Below the pieces are notes generated by a model. It was not told the DNA's origin. It saw only the letters and a list, made by a program, of their open reading frames with translations, and did not search any database. Of a stretch of DNA of 64,000 bases, positions 51,776 through 60,988 are shown one piece after another. The DNA is taken from assembly GCA_963785565.1 (NCBI GenBank), contig CAWAVV010000030.1, positions 1-64,000 of the forward strand, in the 5' to 3' direction. Made by a program: the position numbers and the translations under genes. The first letter of the stretch is position 1. Each line of letters starts with the position of its first letter. The DNA comes from AP-15 sp963785565 (GTDB taxonomy: Bacteria; Pseudomonadota; Alphaproteobacteria; ATCC43930; CGMCC-115725).

Positions 51776-54350
51776 ATGTCGCGATACAATTTCCGAGAAA
51801 CCGAAACGAAATGGCAGCAGGTCTGGCGCGAGCAGCAGCTGTTCGAGGTGGCCGCCGACCCCAGCCGGCCGAAATACTATGTGCTCGAAATGTTCCCTTA
51901 TCCTTCTGGTAAGCTGCATGTCGGCCACCTCCGCAACTACACGATGGGTGACCTCGTCACCCGTTATCGGCGCGCGCAAGGATACAACGTGCTGCATCCG
52001 ATGGGCTGGGACGCGTTCGGGCTCCCGGCCGAGAATGCAGCCATCGCCGAGGGGATCCACCCAGCAGTGTGGACCCGCGAGAATATCGCGACGATGCGGG
52101 CGCAGCTCGAACGCATGGGGTTCGCCTACGACTGGTCGCGCGAGATCGCAGCCTGCCACCCGGAATATTACCGGCACGAGCAGAAGATGTTTCTCGACTT
52201 TCTCGCTGCCGGGCTCGCCTATCGCAAGGAATCCTGGGTCAATTGGGACCCGGTCGAAAACACCGTTCTTGCCAACGAGCAGGTCGTCGACGGGCGCGGC
52301 TGGCGCTCCAATGCGATCGTCGAGAAGCGTCTGTTGGCGCAATGGAATCTGCGGATTACGGCTTTCACCGAGGAGTTGCTCGAAGCGATCCACGGGCTGG
52401 AGCGTTGGCCCGAGCGCGTCCGGCTGATGCAGGAGAACTGGATCGGCCGCTCGGAGGGCGCCCGCGTCTATTTCGATATCGCCGGACGGGACGAGCGCAT
52501 CGAAGTGTTCACGACGCGGCAGGACACGCTGTTCGGCGCGTCGTTTGTCGCGCTGTCGCCGAACCACCCGCTGGCCCAGCGGCTGGCCGAGGACGACGCC
52601 GAGCTCGCCGCCTTTATCGCCGAGTGCAATCGCATGGGGACGAGCGAGGCGGTGATCGAGACCGCCGAGAAGCGCGGCTATGCGACCGTCCTCGAAGCCG
52701 TGCATCCGTTCGACCCGGAGCGGCGCGTCCCGGTTTGGGTCGCGAATTTCGTGCTGATGGAATACGGCACCGGCGCGATCTTCGGCTGCCCGGCGCACGA
52801 CCAGCGCGACCTCGAATTCGCCCGCAAATACGGGCTGCCTGTCATCCCGGTGGTGTTGCCGCCGGGCTCGGACCCGACGCGTTTCGCGATCGGCGAAGTG
52901 GCCTATGTCGAGGACGGCACCTTGTTCAATTCGGATTTCCTCGACGGATTGCCGGTGGCCGAGGCCAAGCGCGTCGCCGGCGAGCGGCTCGAAACGTTGG
53001 GGCGCGGCGAACGCACGATCGCCTACCGCCTGCGCGATTGGGGCGTATCGCGACAGCGCTATTGGGGTTGCCCGATCCCGGTCATCCATTGCCCGGATTG
53101 CGGCATCGTCCCGGTGCCGGAGAGCGATCTGCCGGTCACCCTGCCCGAGGATGTCAGCTTCGCGGTGCCGGGCAATCCGCTGGCCCATCATCCGACCTGG
53201 CAATATGTCGAGTGTCCGCGCTGCCATGCGGCCAGCCCGGCGCGAGACGGATACGCTCGATACGTTCGTCGACTCGTCGTGGTATTTCCTGCGCTTCTGT
53301 TCGGCGCGTGCGCCGGTCGCCTTCGAGCGGCAGGCGGTCGATTACTGGATGCCGGTCGACCAATATATCGGCGGGGTCGAACACGCCGTACTCCATCTGC
53401 TCTACTCACGGTTCTTCACCCGGGCGCTCAAGCAATGCGGCTATCTTGATCTCGAGGAGCCGTTCGCCGGGTTGTTCACGCAAGGAATGGTCTGTCACCA
53501 GACCTATCAGAGCGAGACCGGCGAGTGGCTGTTTCCGGAGGAGGTCGAGACCGATGGCGCAGGCGGTTTCGTCGACGCTGCCGGGCGGCCGGTAACTGCC
53601 GGGCGTCACGAAAAAATGAGCAAATCGAAGAAAAACATCGTTGGCCTCGACGCGATCGTCGAAACCTACGGTGCAGATACAGCGCGGCTCTATGTGTTGT
53701 CGGACAGCCCGCCCGAGCGCGATCTTGAATGGACAGAAACCGGGATCGAGGGCATCTGGCGCTATGTCAACCGGCTGTGGCGGATGGTGAGCGAACCGCC
53801 GGTGCCGTTGCCTCCGCCGGGGACCCAAGCGGACGCCGGGTTGTCGCCGCCCGTGATGGCCCTGCGCCGCACAATCCATCAGACGATCGCCGCCGTGACC
53901 GACGATCTCGACAAATTCCGCTTCAACCGCGCCGTCGCGCGCATCCGCGAATTGACCAATGCGATCGAGGAGTTGCCCGAGGGGACCCTGCAGTCCGAAT
54001 CGGGGGCGCCAGCGGTGCTGCGCGAGGGTCTCGAAATCTTGGCCCGGTTGTTGTGCCCGATGATGCCGCATCTGGCCGAGGAGATGTGGCTGACCCTCGG
54101 TGGCGCTGGGCTGCTCGCCGAACAGCCCTGGCCGGTCGCCGATCCGGACCTAGCCCGAGAAGAGCAGGTGACGATCGCCGTCCAGGTCAATGGCAAGCTG
54201 CGCGGTACGCTCGAATTTCCCCGCGATGCGGAAAGCGGCGCGGTCGAGAGCGCCGCTCTTGGATTGCCGCAGGTGGCGCGCTGGCTCGACGGCCGCTCGC
54301 CGCGAAAGGTCATCGTCGTGCCGAACCGGGTCGTCAGCATCGTCGCCTGA
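51776..54350 (+). CDS. leuS: Leucyl-tRNA synthetase (one frame break)
   Basis: Class I aminoacyl-tRNA synthetase charging tRNA-Leu, essential. Start ATG 51776 (MSRYNFRETETKWQQVW). HIGH-type motif HVGH at 48-51 (PYPSGKLHVGHLRNY), editing domain from about 220 with TTRQDTLFGASF, VNWDPVENT, and FGCPAHDQRDLEF, then KMSKSKKN near nt 53617. Frame 2 is left near 53235 (CPRCHAA), and the text continues in frame 3 as RRETDTLDTFVDSSWYF, exactly as the family requires, to the stop at 54350. A one-base indel in an essential gene is most likely sequence error. It lies between the DUF3576 gene and lptE, 1 base before the latter's ATG. Confidence 0.96.
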
Positions 54351-54351
54351 C

Positions 54352-54882
54352 ATGGCTCGACGCCGCGAGCTGTTGGCCTTTGGCTTCGTACTCGTGCTGT
54401 CATTGCCGGGCTGTGGCTGGGAGCCGCTCTACGCCGATCCCCAGAGCGGCCCGGCGAGCGAAGATTTGCGGGCGATCCAGGTATTGCCGATCTCCGAACG
54501 GATCGGCCAGCAGCTCGAGACGGCGCTGCGCAATTCGCTCAACCCGACCGGCGAGCCGACCAAGTTCCTTTATGCGCTGCACACGACGCTTACCGTCTCG
54601 CTGAGCGCCCTCGGCATTCAATCGCAGGGTACGGCGACCTTGGGCAGGATCGATGCATCTGCCTCCTTTGTCTTGGTCGACAACCGCAACGGCAGCACCT
54701 TGCTGTCCAATTCCGTGCACGTGCAGAATTCGTTTGCGCTCAATCCCAACCAATACTCGACGGTTGTCGGCGAGGATGATGCCCGGGTTCGAAGCGTCGC
54801 TGAGCTGAACCAGGAGATCGTGACACGGCTTACGCTGTTCATGGAGCACCGCGCTGCGCAAAGCGCGCCGAAGACGAGCTGA
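54352..54882 (+). CDS. lptE: LPS-assembly lipoprotein LptE
   Basis: A 176-residue outer-membrane lipoprotein, plug partner of LptD in lipopolysaccharide export. Lipobox LPGC with Cys21 after a hydrophobic signal (LLAFGFVLVLS), then GWEPLYA, IQVLPISERIGQQLETALRNSL, and TASFVLV-type beta strands with a Leu/Ser-rich helix. Position after leuS and before holA is the usual alphaproteobacterial (and general Gram-negative) arrangement and supports the call. ATG 54352 is one base after the leuS stop. Confidence 0.9.
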   Translation: MARRRELLAFGFVLVLSLPGCGWEPLYADPQSGPASEDLRAIQVLPISERIGQQLETALRNSLNPTGEPTKFLYALHTTLTVSLSALGIQSQGTATLGRIDASASFVLVDNRNGSTLLSNSVHVQNSFALNPNQYSTVVGEDDARVRSVAELNQEIVTRLTLFMEHRAAQSAPKTS

Positions 54883-54889
54883 CACCCCC

Positions 54890-55912
54890 GTGAAGATCGC
54901 CCCGGCGCGCCTCTCCGCGTTTCTGCAGCGCCCCGATCCGGCCGTCCGCGCCGTGCTCCTCTATGGTCCGGATTCGGGTCTGGTGCGCGAGCGCGCCGAC
55001 ACCCTTGCCCGCACCGTCTGTCCGGATTTGCGCGACCCATTCCGCATTGCCGATCTGAATGCGGGTGTGCTTAGCGCCGATCCGGCGCGCCTCGCCGACG
55101 AGGCCGCACAGCTGAGCCTCGCCGGCGGTCGCCGGGTGGTGCGGGTGCGCGGCGCTTCGGACGGGCTGGCGCGGCTGTTCGCCGGCTTTCTCGGCGACCT
55201 GCCAGGCGAAGCGCTGGTCGTGACCGAGGCCGGCGAACTATCGGCCGGATCGGCGCTGCGGCGGGCGTTCGAGGGCTCGCCCCGCGCGGCGGCGATCGGC
55301 TGCTACCCGGACGCGCCGCGCGATCGCGCCACGGTAATCCGCGACAGTTTGGCGGCCCACCGCGTCACCGCGAGCCGCGACGCCGTGCAATATCTGGTCG
55401 ACCACCTCGGCGGCGATCGGTTGTTGACCCGCTCCGAGCTCGACAAGCTATCGCTCTATGCCGGCGAAGGCGGCCGGGTCGATCTCGAGGACGCGCTCCT
55501 CTCGGTCGGCGACAGCGCGGCGCTCGAGCTCGACGACGCGGTAATGGCCGCGGCCGAGGGTGACACCGCCCGGCTTGAGCGCGTTCTTGGCCGGGTCTTC
55601 CAGGAAGGGGAATCGCCGGTTTCGGTCATTCGCGCGGTCTTGCGCCATCTGCACCGGCTCCACGCGCTCGTGGCACTGGTATCTGCCGGGACGCCGGCCG
55701 GTGAGGCGCTGCGCAGCGCCCGTCCGCCGATCTTCTATAAGTACGAGGACAGCTTCAAACGCCAGCTCGGGCTATGGAGCGAGGCACGGCTGCGTCCCGA
55801 ACTCGACCGCATCGCGCAAGCCGAAATTAACATGAAGACAACCGGCTTGCCCGCCGAGACCCTGTGCCGGCAGGCGATGCTGGCGCTGGCGCAGGCCGCC
55901 CGCGCGGGTTGA
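54890..55912 (+). CDS. holA: DNA polymerase III subunit delta
   Basis: A 340-residue clamp-loader subunit of the replicative polymerase. The N-terminal half is an AAA+-like fold with LLYGPDSGLVRERADTLAR near 20, EALVVTEAGELSAGSALRR near 104, LVDHLGGDRLLTRSELDKLSLYAG near 165, and the C-terminal helical part with PVSVIRAVLRHLHRLHAL. GTG start at 54890, 7 bases after the lptE stop. Delta opens the sliding clamp. Confidence 0.93.
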   Translation: MKIAPARLSAFLQRPDPAVRAVLLYGPDSGLVRERADTLARTVCPDLRDPFRIADLNAGVLSADPARLADEAAQLSLAGGRRVVRVRGASDGLARLFAGFLGDLPGEALVVTEAGELSAGSALRRAFEGSPRAAAIGCYPDAPRDRATVIRDSLAAHRVTASRDAVQYLVDHLGGDRLLTRSELDKLSLYAGEGGRVDLEDALLSVGDSAALELDDAVMAAAEGDTARLERVLGRVFQEGESPVSVIRAVLRHLHRLHALVALVSAGTPAGEALRSARPPIFYKYEDSFKRQLGLWSEARLRPELDRIAQAEINMKTTGLPAETLCRQAMLALAQAARAG

Positions 55913-55915
55913 CGA

Positions 55916-56735
55916 TCAGCCGGGCAGGTTCCAGCCGATCCAGTCGCACAACGCGCGGCCCATGACCAGTTCGAGGTCATGGCCTTTCAGAAACGGCATC
56001 TCCTCGGTGAACATGGTCACGCATTGCTTCCACGAGCACGGCATGCGGGTGATGTCGGTGCCCCAAAAGGCTGCGCCCCGGCCCAAAGGCTTCGACGATC
56101 TGCTGCGTGTATTTGTGGATGTTGCGATAGGGGTAGGGCTGGCTCGAATTGCCCGGCGCGCCGGTGCATTTGACCGCGACGTTGGGATATTTGGCGAGCG
56201 CCAGCAAGGCCGGCTGGTTGCCGTGCGCGGCGTCGTCCTTGCCGTCGCGCACCCGGGCGTAGTGGTCGATCAGCAATTTGAGGCCCGGGTGACGCTCGGC
56301 GATCTGGCCCACCTGCGGCAGATAGTTCGATGCCATCAACGCGATCGGGATCCCGGCCTTTTCGGCCGCCGGCCACAGCCAGTCCATCGTGCCGTCGGTC
56401 ATCCAACTGGCCTGATGCGGCTGGGTGAAGGCATAGCGCAGCCCAAGCATCCCCGGCCGCTGCTTCCAGCCGTCGATCAACGACCGGTTCTCCGGCTTGT
56501 CGAGCGGGAAGTTGCCGAGGATCGCGAAGCGGTTCGGATATTTGGCCGCCGCCTCCTCGGAAATCTTGCCCGAATTCGGGTCCCAGCCCGGCGGATGCAA
56601 CAAGCAGGCACTGACACCCGCGGCGTCCATGTCGCGGATGCATTCTTCCGCTGAATAAGAATTGACCTGGCGGTGAGCCTGATTGGTCGGCGGCCCCGCC
56701 GACCAGATGTGAACCTGTGCGTCGACGATCAGCAT
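55916..56735 (-). CDS. Amidohydrolase family 2 protein (one frame break)
   Basis: A TIM-barrel amidohydrolase of about 272 residues. Starts at 56735 with MLIVDAQVHIWSAG (metal-binding QVHIW motif), LLHPPGWDPNSG, ALGLRYAFTQPHQASWM and KLLIDHYARVRDG (the metal-His strand). Near 56067 the frame shifts; in the other frame the typical ending appears: FWGTDITRMPCSWKQC (WGTD motif with the catalytic Asp), PFLKGHDLELVMGRAL and CDWIGWNLPG, to the stop at 55916. Family members include 4-sulfomuconolactone and 2-pyrone-4,6-dicarboxylate-type hydrolases and decarboxylases. It lies upstream of two CMD genes on the same strand. Suggested role: hydrolysis of a lactone or pyrone from ring cleavage. Confidence 0.86.
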
Positions 56736-56772
56736 GGCGATTCAGCTCCTCAATATTTCGTCTTTATTCGCC

Positions 56773-56846
56773 TGTCATTGCGAGCGAAGCGAAGCAATCT
56801 CAGGCGCAGAGTTGGATTGCTTCGTCGTTAGCTCCTCGCAATGACA
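56773..56846. repeat. Extragenic palindromic repeat (GTCATTGCGAG family)
   Basis: TGTCATTGCGAG (56773-56784) and its reverse complement CTCGCAATGACA (56835-56846) flank inner inverted arms GAAGCAATC and GATTGCTTC. This element, with the GCGAAGCGAAGCAATC core, is a widely dispersed intergenic palindrome in alphaproteobacteria. It lies between the amidohydrolase gene and the first CMD gene, and would form a long hairpin in RNA. Confidence 0.85.
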
Positions 56847-56852
56847 GTGAAA

Positions 56853-57410
56853 TCAGCGCGCCATGCCTTCGGCGCCGGCGGGGACGTCGTAGAAGGCGAG
56901 GGTCATCGACACGCTGGTATAGAAGCCCATCAGGGTGATCACGTCGGTGATGCCCTCGTGGCCGAGCGCCTCGACCGCGCGGTCGAAAAGGCCCTTCGAG
57001 ACCCAGCGCGAGTTCGAGAGGCACGTCGCCATCTCGTAGATTACCTGCTCGCGCTTGTCGGAGAACGAGGTCGGCAGGCCTGAGAGCAGCGCCTCGACTT
57101 TGTCGGCCGGCAGCCCGGCGGCCTTGCCGGCGCGCTCATGCGCGTTGGTGGGGTAGGCCGAATGCCATTTGCTGTTGATGATGACGACCGCGATCTCGCG
57201 CTCGCGCTCGCTGAGCGAATAGCCGGTGCGAAAATAGGCGCCGAGCGGCCCCATTACCTTCGCCAGCTTGGGGTTGTGCACATAGATTTTGTTCGGGCCG
57301 GGGAGACGGCCGCGGGTCTCGATCAACGTGCGATAGCCTTCCTGCTGCTCCGGCGTCATCTGGTCATAGGGGATCTCGGCGTAGCGGCCAAAAGTCGGCG
57401 TCTCGGGCAT
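56853..57410 (-). CDS. Carboxymuconolactone decarboxylase-family protein, copy A
   Basis: A 185-residue CMD-fold protein. PETPTFGRYAEIPYDQMTPEQQ opens it, LVHNPKLAKVMGPLGAYF... (here IYVHNPKLA) precedes the central ELE segment RTGYSLSEREREIAVVIINS, and WHSAYPTNAHERAGKAAGL replaces the CxxC region of AhpD, so peroxidase activity is not expected. Start at 57410 fits the same start as copy B. It differs from copy B at 17 of 185 residues. Likely acts on a lactone from ring cleavage in the neighbouring aromatic cluster. Confidence 0.88.
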   Translation of the reverse strand: MPETPTFGRYAEIPYDQMTPEQQEGYRTLIETRGRLPGPNKIYVHNPKLAKVMGPLGAYFRTGYSLSEREREIAVVIINSKWHSAYPTNAHERAGKAAGLPADKVEALLSGLPTSFSDKREQVIYEMATCLSNSRWVSKGLFDRAVEALGHEGITDVITLMGFYTSVSMTLAFYDVPAGAEGMAR

Positions 57411-57525
57411 TTCGGGTTTCCTTCCCCAGGGTGAAATTTGCGACATATCCTGCAACAGCGACGTCGCCCTGTCGACCGGCGCCGCCCGCCGCGGTCGTAT
57501 GGCCGGCCTTACCTTTGAGCCGGCC

Positions 57526-58083
57526 TCAGCGTTTCAGGCCTTCGGCGCCGGCGGGGACGTCGTAGAAGGCCAGGATCATCGAGACGCTGGTGTAGTGGCC
57601 CATCAGGCAGATGACATCGGTGATGCCGACATGACCGAGCGCCTCGACCGCACGGTCGTAGAGGCCCTTGGCGACCCAGCGCGAATTGGCCAGGCACGTC
57701 GCCATCTCGTAGACTACCTGCTCGCGCTTGTCGGAGAACGAGGTCGGCAGGCCTGAGAGCAGCGCCTCGACTTTGTCGGCCGGCAGCCCGGCGGCCTTGC
57801 CGGCGCGCTCATGTGCGTTGGTCGGATAGGCCGAATGCCATTTGCTGTTGATGATCACGACCGCAATCTCGCGCTCGCGCTCGCTCAGCGAATAGCCGGT
57901 GCGAAAATGCGCCCCGAACGGCCCCGCCACCTTCGCCAGCTTGGGGTTGTGCACCAGGATCTTGTTCGGCCCGCCGAGCGCGCCGCGGGTCTCGATAAGC
58001 GAGCGATAGCCTTCCTGCTGCTCCGGCGTCATCTGGTCATAGGGGATCTCGGCGTAGCGGCCAAAGGTCGGCGTCTCGGGCAT
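57526..58083 (-). CDS. Carboxymuconolactone decarboxylase-family protein, copy B
   Basis: A 185-residue paralogue of copy A, same direction and only 115 bases upstream of it. Same motifs (EREREIAVVIINSKWHSAYPTN, HERAGKAAGLPADK). Substitutions cluster in the region LVHNPKLAKVAGPFGAHF and near the C-terminus (VGITDVICLMGHYT against EGITDVITLMGFYT), some possibly lining the active site, which may give the two proteins different substrates (inference). It diverges from the HpaB-type hydroxylase gene at 58235 across 150 bases, so the intergenic space is a likely control point for the cluster. Confidence 0.88.
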   Translation of the reverse strand: MPETPTFGRYAEIPYDQMTPEQQEGYRSLIETRGALGGPNKILVHNPKLAKVAGPFGAHFRTGYSLSEREREIAVVIINSKWHSAYPTNAHERAGKAAGLPADKVEALLSGLPTSFSDKREQVVYEMATCLANSRWVAKGLYDRAVEALGHVGITDVICLMGHYTSVSMILAFYDVPAGAEGLKR

Positions 58084-58234
58084 TTCGGGTTTCCTTTCCC
58101 AGGATGAATTCGCCGGGGCATCCTGCCGCAGCCGCCCCGCCCTGTCGACCAGCGAGCGCCTTGAGCTAACTGGTGGGATCTGGCCTTTTCGCCCGGCTCT
58201 GTCATAATCTTCTTCATTCGATGGGAGTATGCCG

Positions 58235-59695
58235 ATGCCAGCGCGTACCGGAAGACAATACCTCGCCGGTCTTCGAGAGCAGGAGCGGGAGGTCTGGCTC
58301 GGCGGCGAGCGGGTGCGCGACGTCACCACCCATCCCGGGCTGAAGGGCGGTGCCCAGGCGATCGCATCGCTGTACGACATGCAGCTCGACCCCAAATTGC
58401 GCGACGAGATGACCTATGTCTCGCCGACGACCGGCGACCGGGTCGGGCTGTCCTTTCTCATTCCGCGCAGCCGCGAGGATCTCGAAAAGCGGCGCGTCAT
58501 GATGCTGAATTGGGCGCGCACCACCTGCGGCATGATGGGCCGCTCGCCCGACTTCATGAACGTGACCTACGCTGCCTGGGCCGGCGCCGAGGCCTTTTTC
58601 GCGCAAGGGCGGCCCGAGTTCGGCGAAAACATGCGCCGCTATTACGAATACATCCGCGAAAACGACCTGACCCTGACCCATTCCCTGATCAATCTGCAGC
58701 GCAGCCGCACCGTCTCGGGCGTGTTCAACCTGCAGGAGGGGACAGCGCTGCAAGTGGTGCGCGAAACCGATGCCGGGATCATTGTGCGCGGCGCGCGCAT
58801 TCTTGCGACCCTGGGGCCGCTCGCCGACGAGATCGGGGTCTATTCGCCGCGCATGGCCCGCCACACCGAAGGCCACAGCCCGTTTGCGCTGAGCTTTGCG
58901 ATCCCCTGCGGCGCGCCGGGACTCAAATTCCTGTGCCGCGACAGCTTCGATCTCGGGCGCTCGCATTTCGACCATCCGCTCAGCTCGCGCTTCGAGGAGA
59001 TGGATTGCATCGTCTTCTTCGACGACGTGCTGGTGCCGTGGGAGCGGGTGTTCCTGCTCGGCGATGTCGACCGGCTCAATGCCACCGCCACCGCCACCCA
59101 TTCCTCGGCGCATTCGGCGCATCAGGGGGCGACGAAGAACCTCGCCAAATGCGAATTCGTGCTGGGCGTGGCATTGCTGATGACCCAGGCCATCGGTAAC
59201 GCTCACCTGCCGAATGTCGAGGAGCGCATCGGCGAGTTGATGCTGACCACCCAACTGACCCGCGCCTGCATGCTTGCCGCCGAGGCCGATGCCAAACTCG
59301 ACGAGTGGGGGGTCATGTGCCCCGACCCGCTGATGGTCGAAAGCCCGCGCAACCTGTTTATGACCGCCTATCCGCGGATGATCGAGATCCTGCAATTGCT
59401 CGGATCGAGCAGTTTTTTGCTGACCCCGAGCGAAGCTGATTTCAAAGGCCCCCTCGCCGCCCACATCGAGCAGTATCTGGCGACCGACAACACGGCGGCG
59501 AAGGACCGGGTAAAACTGTTCCGGCTCGCCTGGGACCTCGCCGGCAGCGCCTTTGGCAGCCGTCAGGTGCTGTACGAGCGCTTCTTTGCCAGCGACCCGT
59601 TGACGCGGGCGCGCGCCATCGCCACGATCTACCCGAAGAAGGAAGTGATGGACCGCGTGCTCGATTTTCTGGGACGCGACGACGACACCATGTGA
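58235..59695 (+). CDS. HpaB-family FAD-dependent aromatic hydroxylase
   Basis: A 486-residue member of the 4-hydroxyphenylacetate 3-monooxygenase oxygenase family (HpaB; also pyrrole-2-carboxylate monooxygenase), which uses reduced FAD supplied by a separate reductase. RTGRQYLAGLREQEREVWLGGERV, RTTCGMMGRSPDFMN near 95, THSLINLQRSRT near 148 and the C-terminal YLATDNTAAKDRVKLFRLAWDLAGSAFGSRQVLYE are family landmarks. ATG 58235 is chosen over 58229 because GGGAG then stands 8 bases away. No HpaC-type flavin reductase is in the window. The VOC dioxygenase gene follows 11 bases later. Confidence 0.9.
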   Translation: MPARTGRQYLAGLREQEREVWLGGERVRDVTTHPGLKGGAQAIASLYDMQLDPKLRDEMTYVSPTTGDRVGLSFLIPRSREDLEKRRVMMLNWARTTCGMMGRSPDFMNVTYAAWAGAEAFFAQGRPEFGENMRRYYEYIRENDLTLTHSLINLQRSRTVSGVFNLQEGTALQVVRETDAGIIVRGARILATLGPLADEIGVYSPRMARHTEGHSPFALSFAIPCGAPGLKFLCRDSFDLGRSHFDHPLSSRFEEMDCIVFFDDVLVPWERVFLLGDVDRLNATATATHSSAHSAHQGATKNLAKCEFVLGVALLMTQAIGNAHLPNVEERIGELMLTTQLTRACMLAAEADAKLDEWGVMCPDPLMVESPRNLFMTAYPRMIEILQLLGSSSFLLTPSEADFKGPLAAHIEQYLATDNTAAKDRVKLFRLAWDLAGSAFGSRQVLYERFFASDPLTRARAIATIYPKKEVMDRVLDFLGRDDDTM

Positions 59696-59706
59696 CGGAG
59701 GGAAAG

Positions 59707-60225
59707 ATGAAAAAGCCGATGTATCTGCAGCACGTCAATATATACGTGCGCGACGCGGAGCGTTCGAAGCAATGGTACGAGGACCTGCTGGGCCTGCACA
59801 CCTACGAATATCGGCCTGGTTGGGCCGCCTTCATGTCCGCCGACACCGAGCAGTCGCACGAGGTCGCGCTGATGCAGTTGGGGCCGGATGCGCCGTTGCA
59901 GCAAAAGGGCCAAGTCGGGCTCAACCATATGGCGTGGCGGCTCGAATCGCTCGACGATTTGAAGGAGTTCTACCGGCGCTGCAAGGAAAAGGGGCAAGCG
60001 ATCGAGCACATTTCGGATCACGGCATCTCGCTCGGCATCTACTTGCGTGACCCCGACGGCAATGGCGTCGAGGTGTTCTATGAAATGCCGCGCGCCGAAT
60101 GGCCGGTCGATTATCACATCTTCACCCGCGACAAGACCGGCCGCGGTCGCTTCCCCGGCCCGTGGGACGCCGAGATTCGGGCCGACGGCGCACCGGCCCA
60201 GCCGCAGCCGGTCGCCGCGCAATAG
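59707..60225 (+). CDS. VOC superfamily extradiol dioxygenase-like protein
   Basis: A 172-residue single-domain VOC protein with a plausible Fe(II)/Mn(II) triad His9 (LQHVNIYV), His74 (LNHMAW) and Glu122 (DPDGNGVEVFYE). The DPDGN turn with Glu is typical of type I extradiol dioxygenases and glyoxalases. Start ATG 59707 follows ACGGAGGGAAAG. It is 11 bases after the HpaB-type gene, which would supply the catechol. Many related VOC proteins are lyases instead, so the ring-cleavage role is likely but unproven. Confidence 0.85.
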   Translation: MKKPMYLQHVNIYVRDAERSKQWYEDLLGLHTYEYRPGWAAFMSADTEQSHEVALMQLGPDAPLQQKGQVGLNHMAWRLESLDDLKEFYRRCKEKGQAIEHISDHGISLGIYLRDPDGNGVEVFYEMPRAEWPVDYHIFTRDKTGRGRFPGPWDAEIRADGAPAQPQPVAAQ

Positions 60226-60250
60226 CCGGGCGGATGGCCCCTCACCCCGG

Positions 60251-60300
60251 CCCTCTCCCCGCGGGCGGGGAGAGGGAGGGACCCGCCTCAGCGGGAGGGT
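60251..60300. repeat. REP-like extragenic palindromes
   Basis: CCCTCTCCCCGC (60251-60262) and GCGGGGAGAGGG (60265-60276) form a perfect 12-bp inverted repeat with 2 bases between, followed by a second hairpin, ACCCGC...GCGGG(AGGG)T (60281-60300). Lies in the 103-base gap between the VOC gene and the dioxygenase beta gene. It interrupts the operon and may uncouple expression of the downstream genes. Confidence 0.8.
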
Positions 60301-60328
60301 AAGGGGCAACGGGCGAAGCGGAACCCTC

Positions 60329-60874
60329 ATGAACGACCCAGACGATCGAATCGCCCGCCTGTTGCTGAAGCAGGAAATCGAAGATTTCCTCTACCGCGAG
60401 GCGGAACTGCTCGACGAGCGGCGCTACGAAGACTGGCTGGCGCTGATCGCCGAGGACATCCGCTACTGGATGCCGATGCGGCGCAACGTCAAGGTCGGCG
60501 AGCAAGAGCGCGAATTCACCCGCGCCGATCACGACATCAACTGGTTCGACGAGGGCCGCGAGACCCTGGAGCGGCGGGTCAGGCAGATCATGACCGGCAT
60601 CCATTGGGCCGAGGAGCCGGTCTCGCGCATCACCCACATCGTTTCGAATGTCCAATTGCTCGAGGCGACGCCGTCGATCGGCGACGCTGCAGAGGTCGCG
60701 GTCAAATGCCGGTTTCTGATCTACCGCAACCGGGTCGAGACCGAAACCGACATCCTGGTCGGTAAGCGCGAGGATCTGCTGCGTCGGGCCGGCGACAGCT
60801 GGCAGATCGGCCGCCGCAAGATCATCCTCGACCAGAATGTCTTGATGACCAAGAACCTGACCTTTTTCTTCTAG
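60329..60874 (+). CDS. Aromatic-ring-hydroxylating dioxygenase, beta subunit
   Basis: A 181-residue small (beta) subunit of a Rieske dioxygenase, cystatin-like fold. Opening IARLLLKQEIEDFLYREAELLDERRYEDWLAL and EDIRYWMPMRRN are standard. The second half has SRITHIVSNVQLLEA, FLIYRNRVETETDILVGKREDLLRR and GRRKIILDQNVLMTKNLTFFF, the usual C-terminus. Works with the alpha subunit to add O2 to an aromatic ring in an alpha3-beta3 complex. ATG at 60329. It precedes the alpha subunit gene, the reverse of the common order. Confidence 0.9.
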   Translation: MNDPDDRIARLLLKQEIEDFLYREAELLDERRYEDWLALIAEDIRYWMPMRRNVKVGEQEREFTRADHDINWFDEGRETLERRVRQIMTGIHWAEEPVSRITHIVSNVQLLEATPSIGDAAEVAVKCRFLIYRNRVETETDILVGKREDLLRRAGDSWQIGRRKIILDQNVLMTKNLTFFF

Positions 60875-60916
60875 GGTAACCGCGCACAACTGACCCACTC
60901 TCGTCAAACCGGCGAA

Positions 60917-60957
60917 GGCCGGTGCCCATGTTGGCCATGGGTCCGGCTTTCACCGGG
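60917..60957. repeat. Extragenic palindromic repeat, same family as 13709-13750
   Basis: GGCCGGTGCCCATG at 60917-60930, later CCATGGGTCCGGC and CACCGGG, forming a long imperfect inverted repeat. The core is shared with 13709-13750. Lies between the beta and alpha subunit genes of the ring-hydroxylating dioxygenase. Confidence 0.7.
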
Positions 60958-60988
60958 ACGACGACAACCCTAACGAGGAGGGACCACG

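Noticed and set aside
53225..53245. Programmed frameshifting in leuS
   Set aside because: There is no slippery sequence or downstream stimulator, leuS is not known to be recoded, and other genes here have similar breaks.
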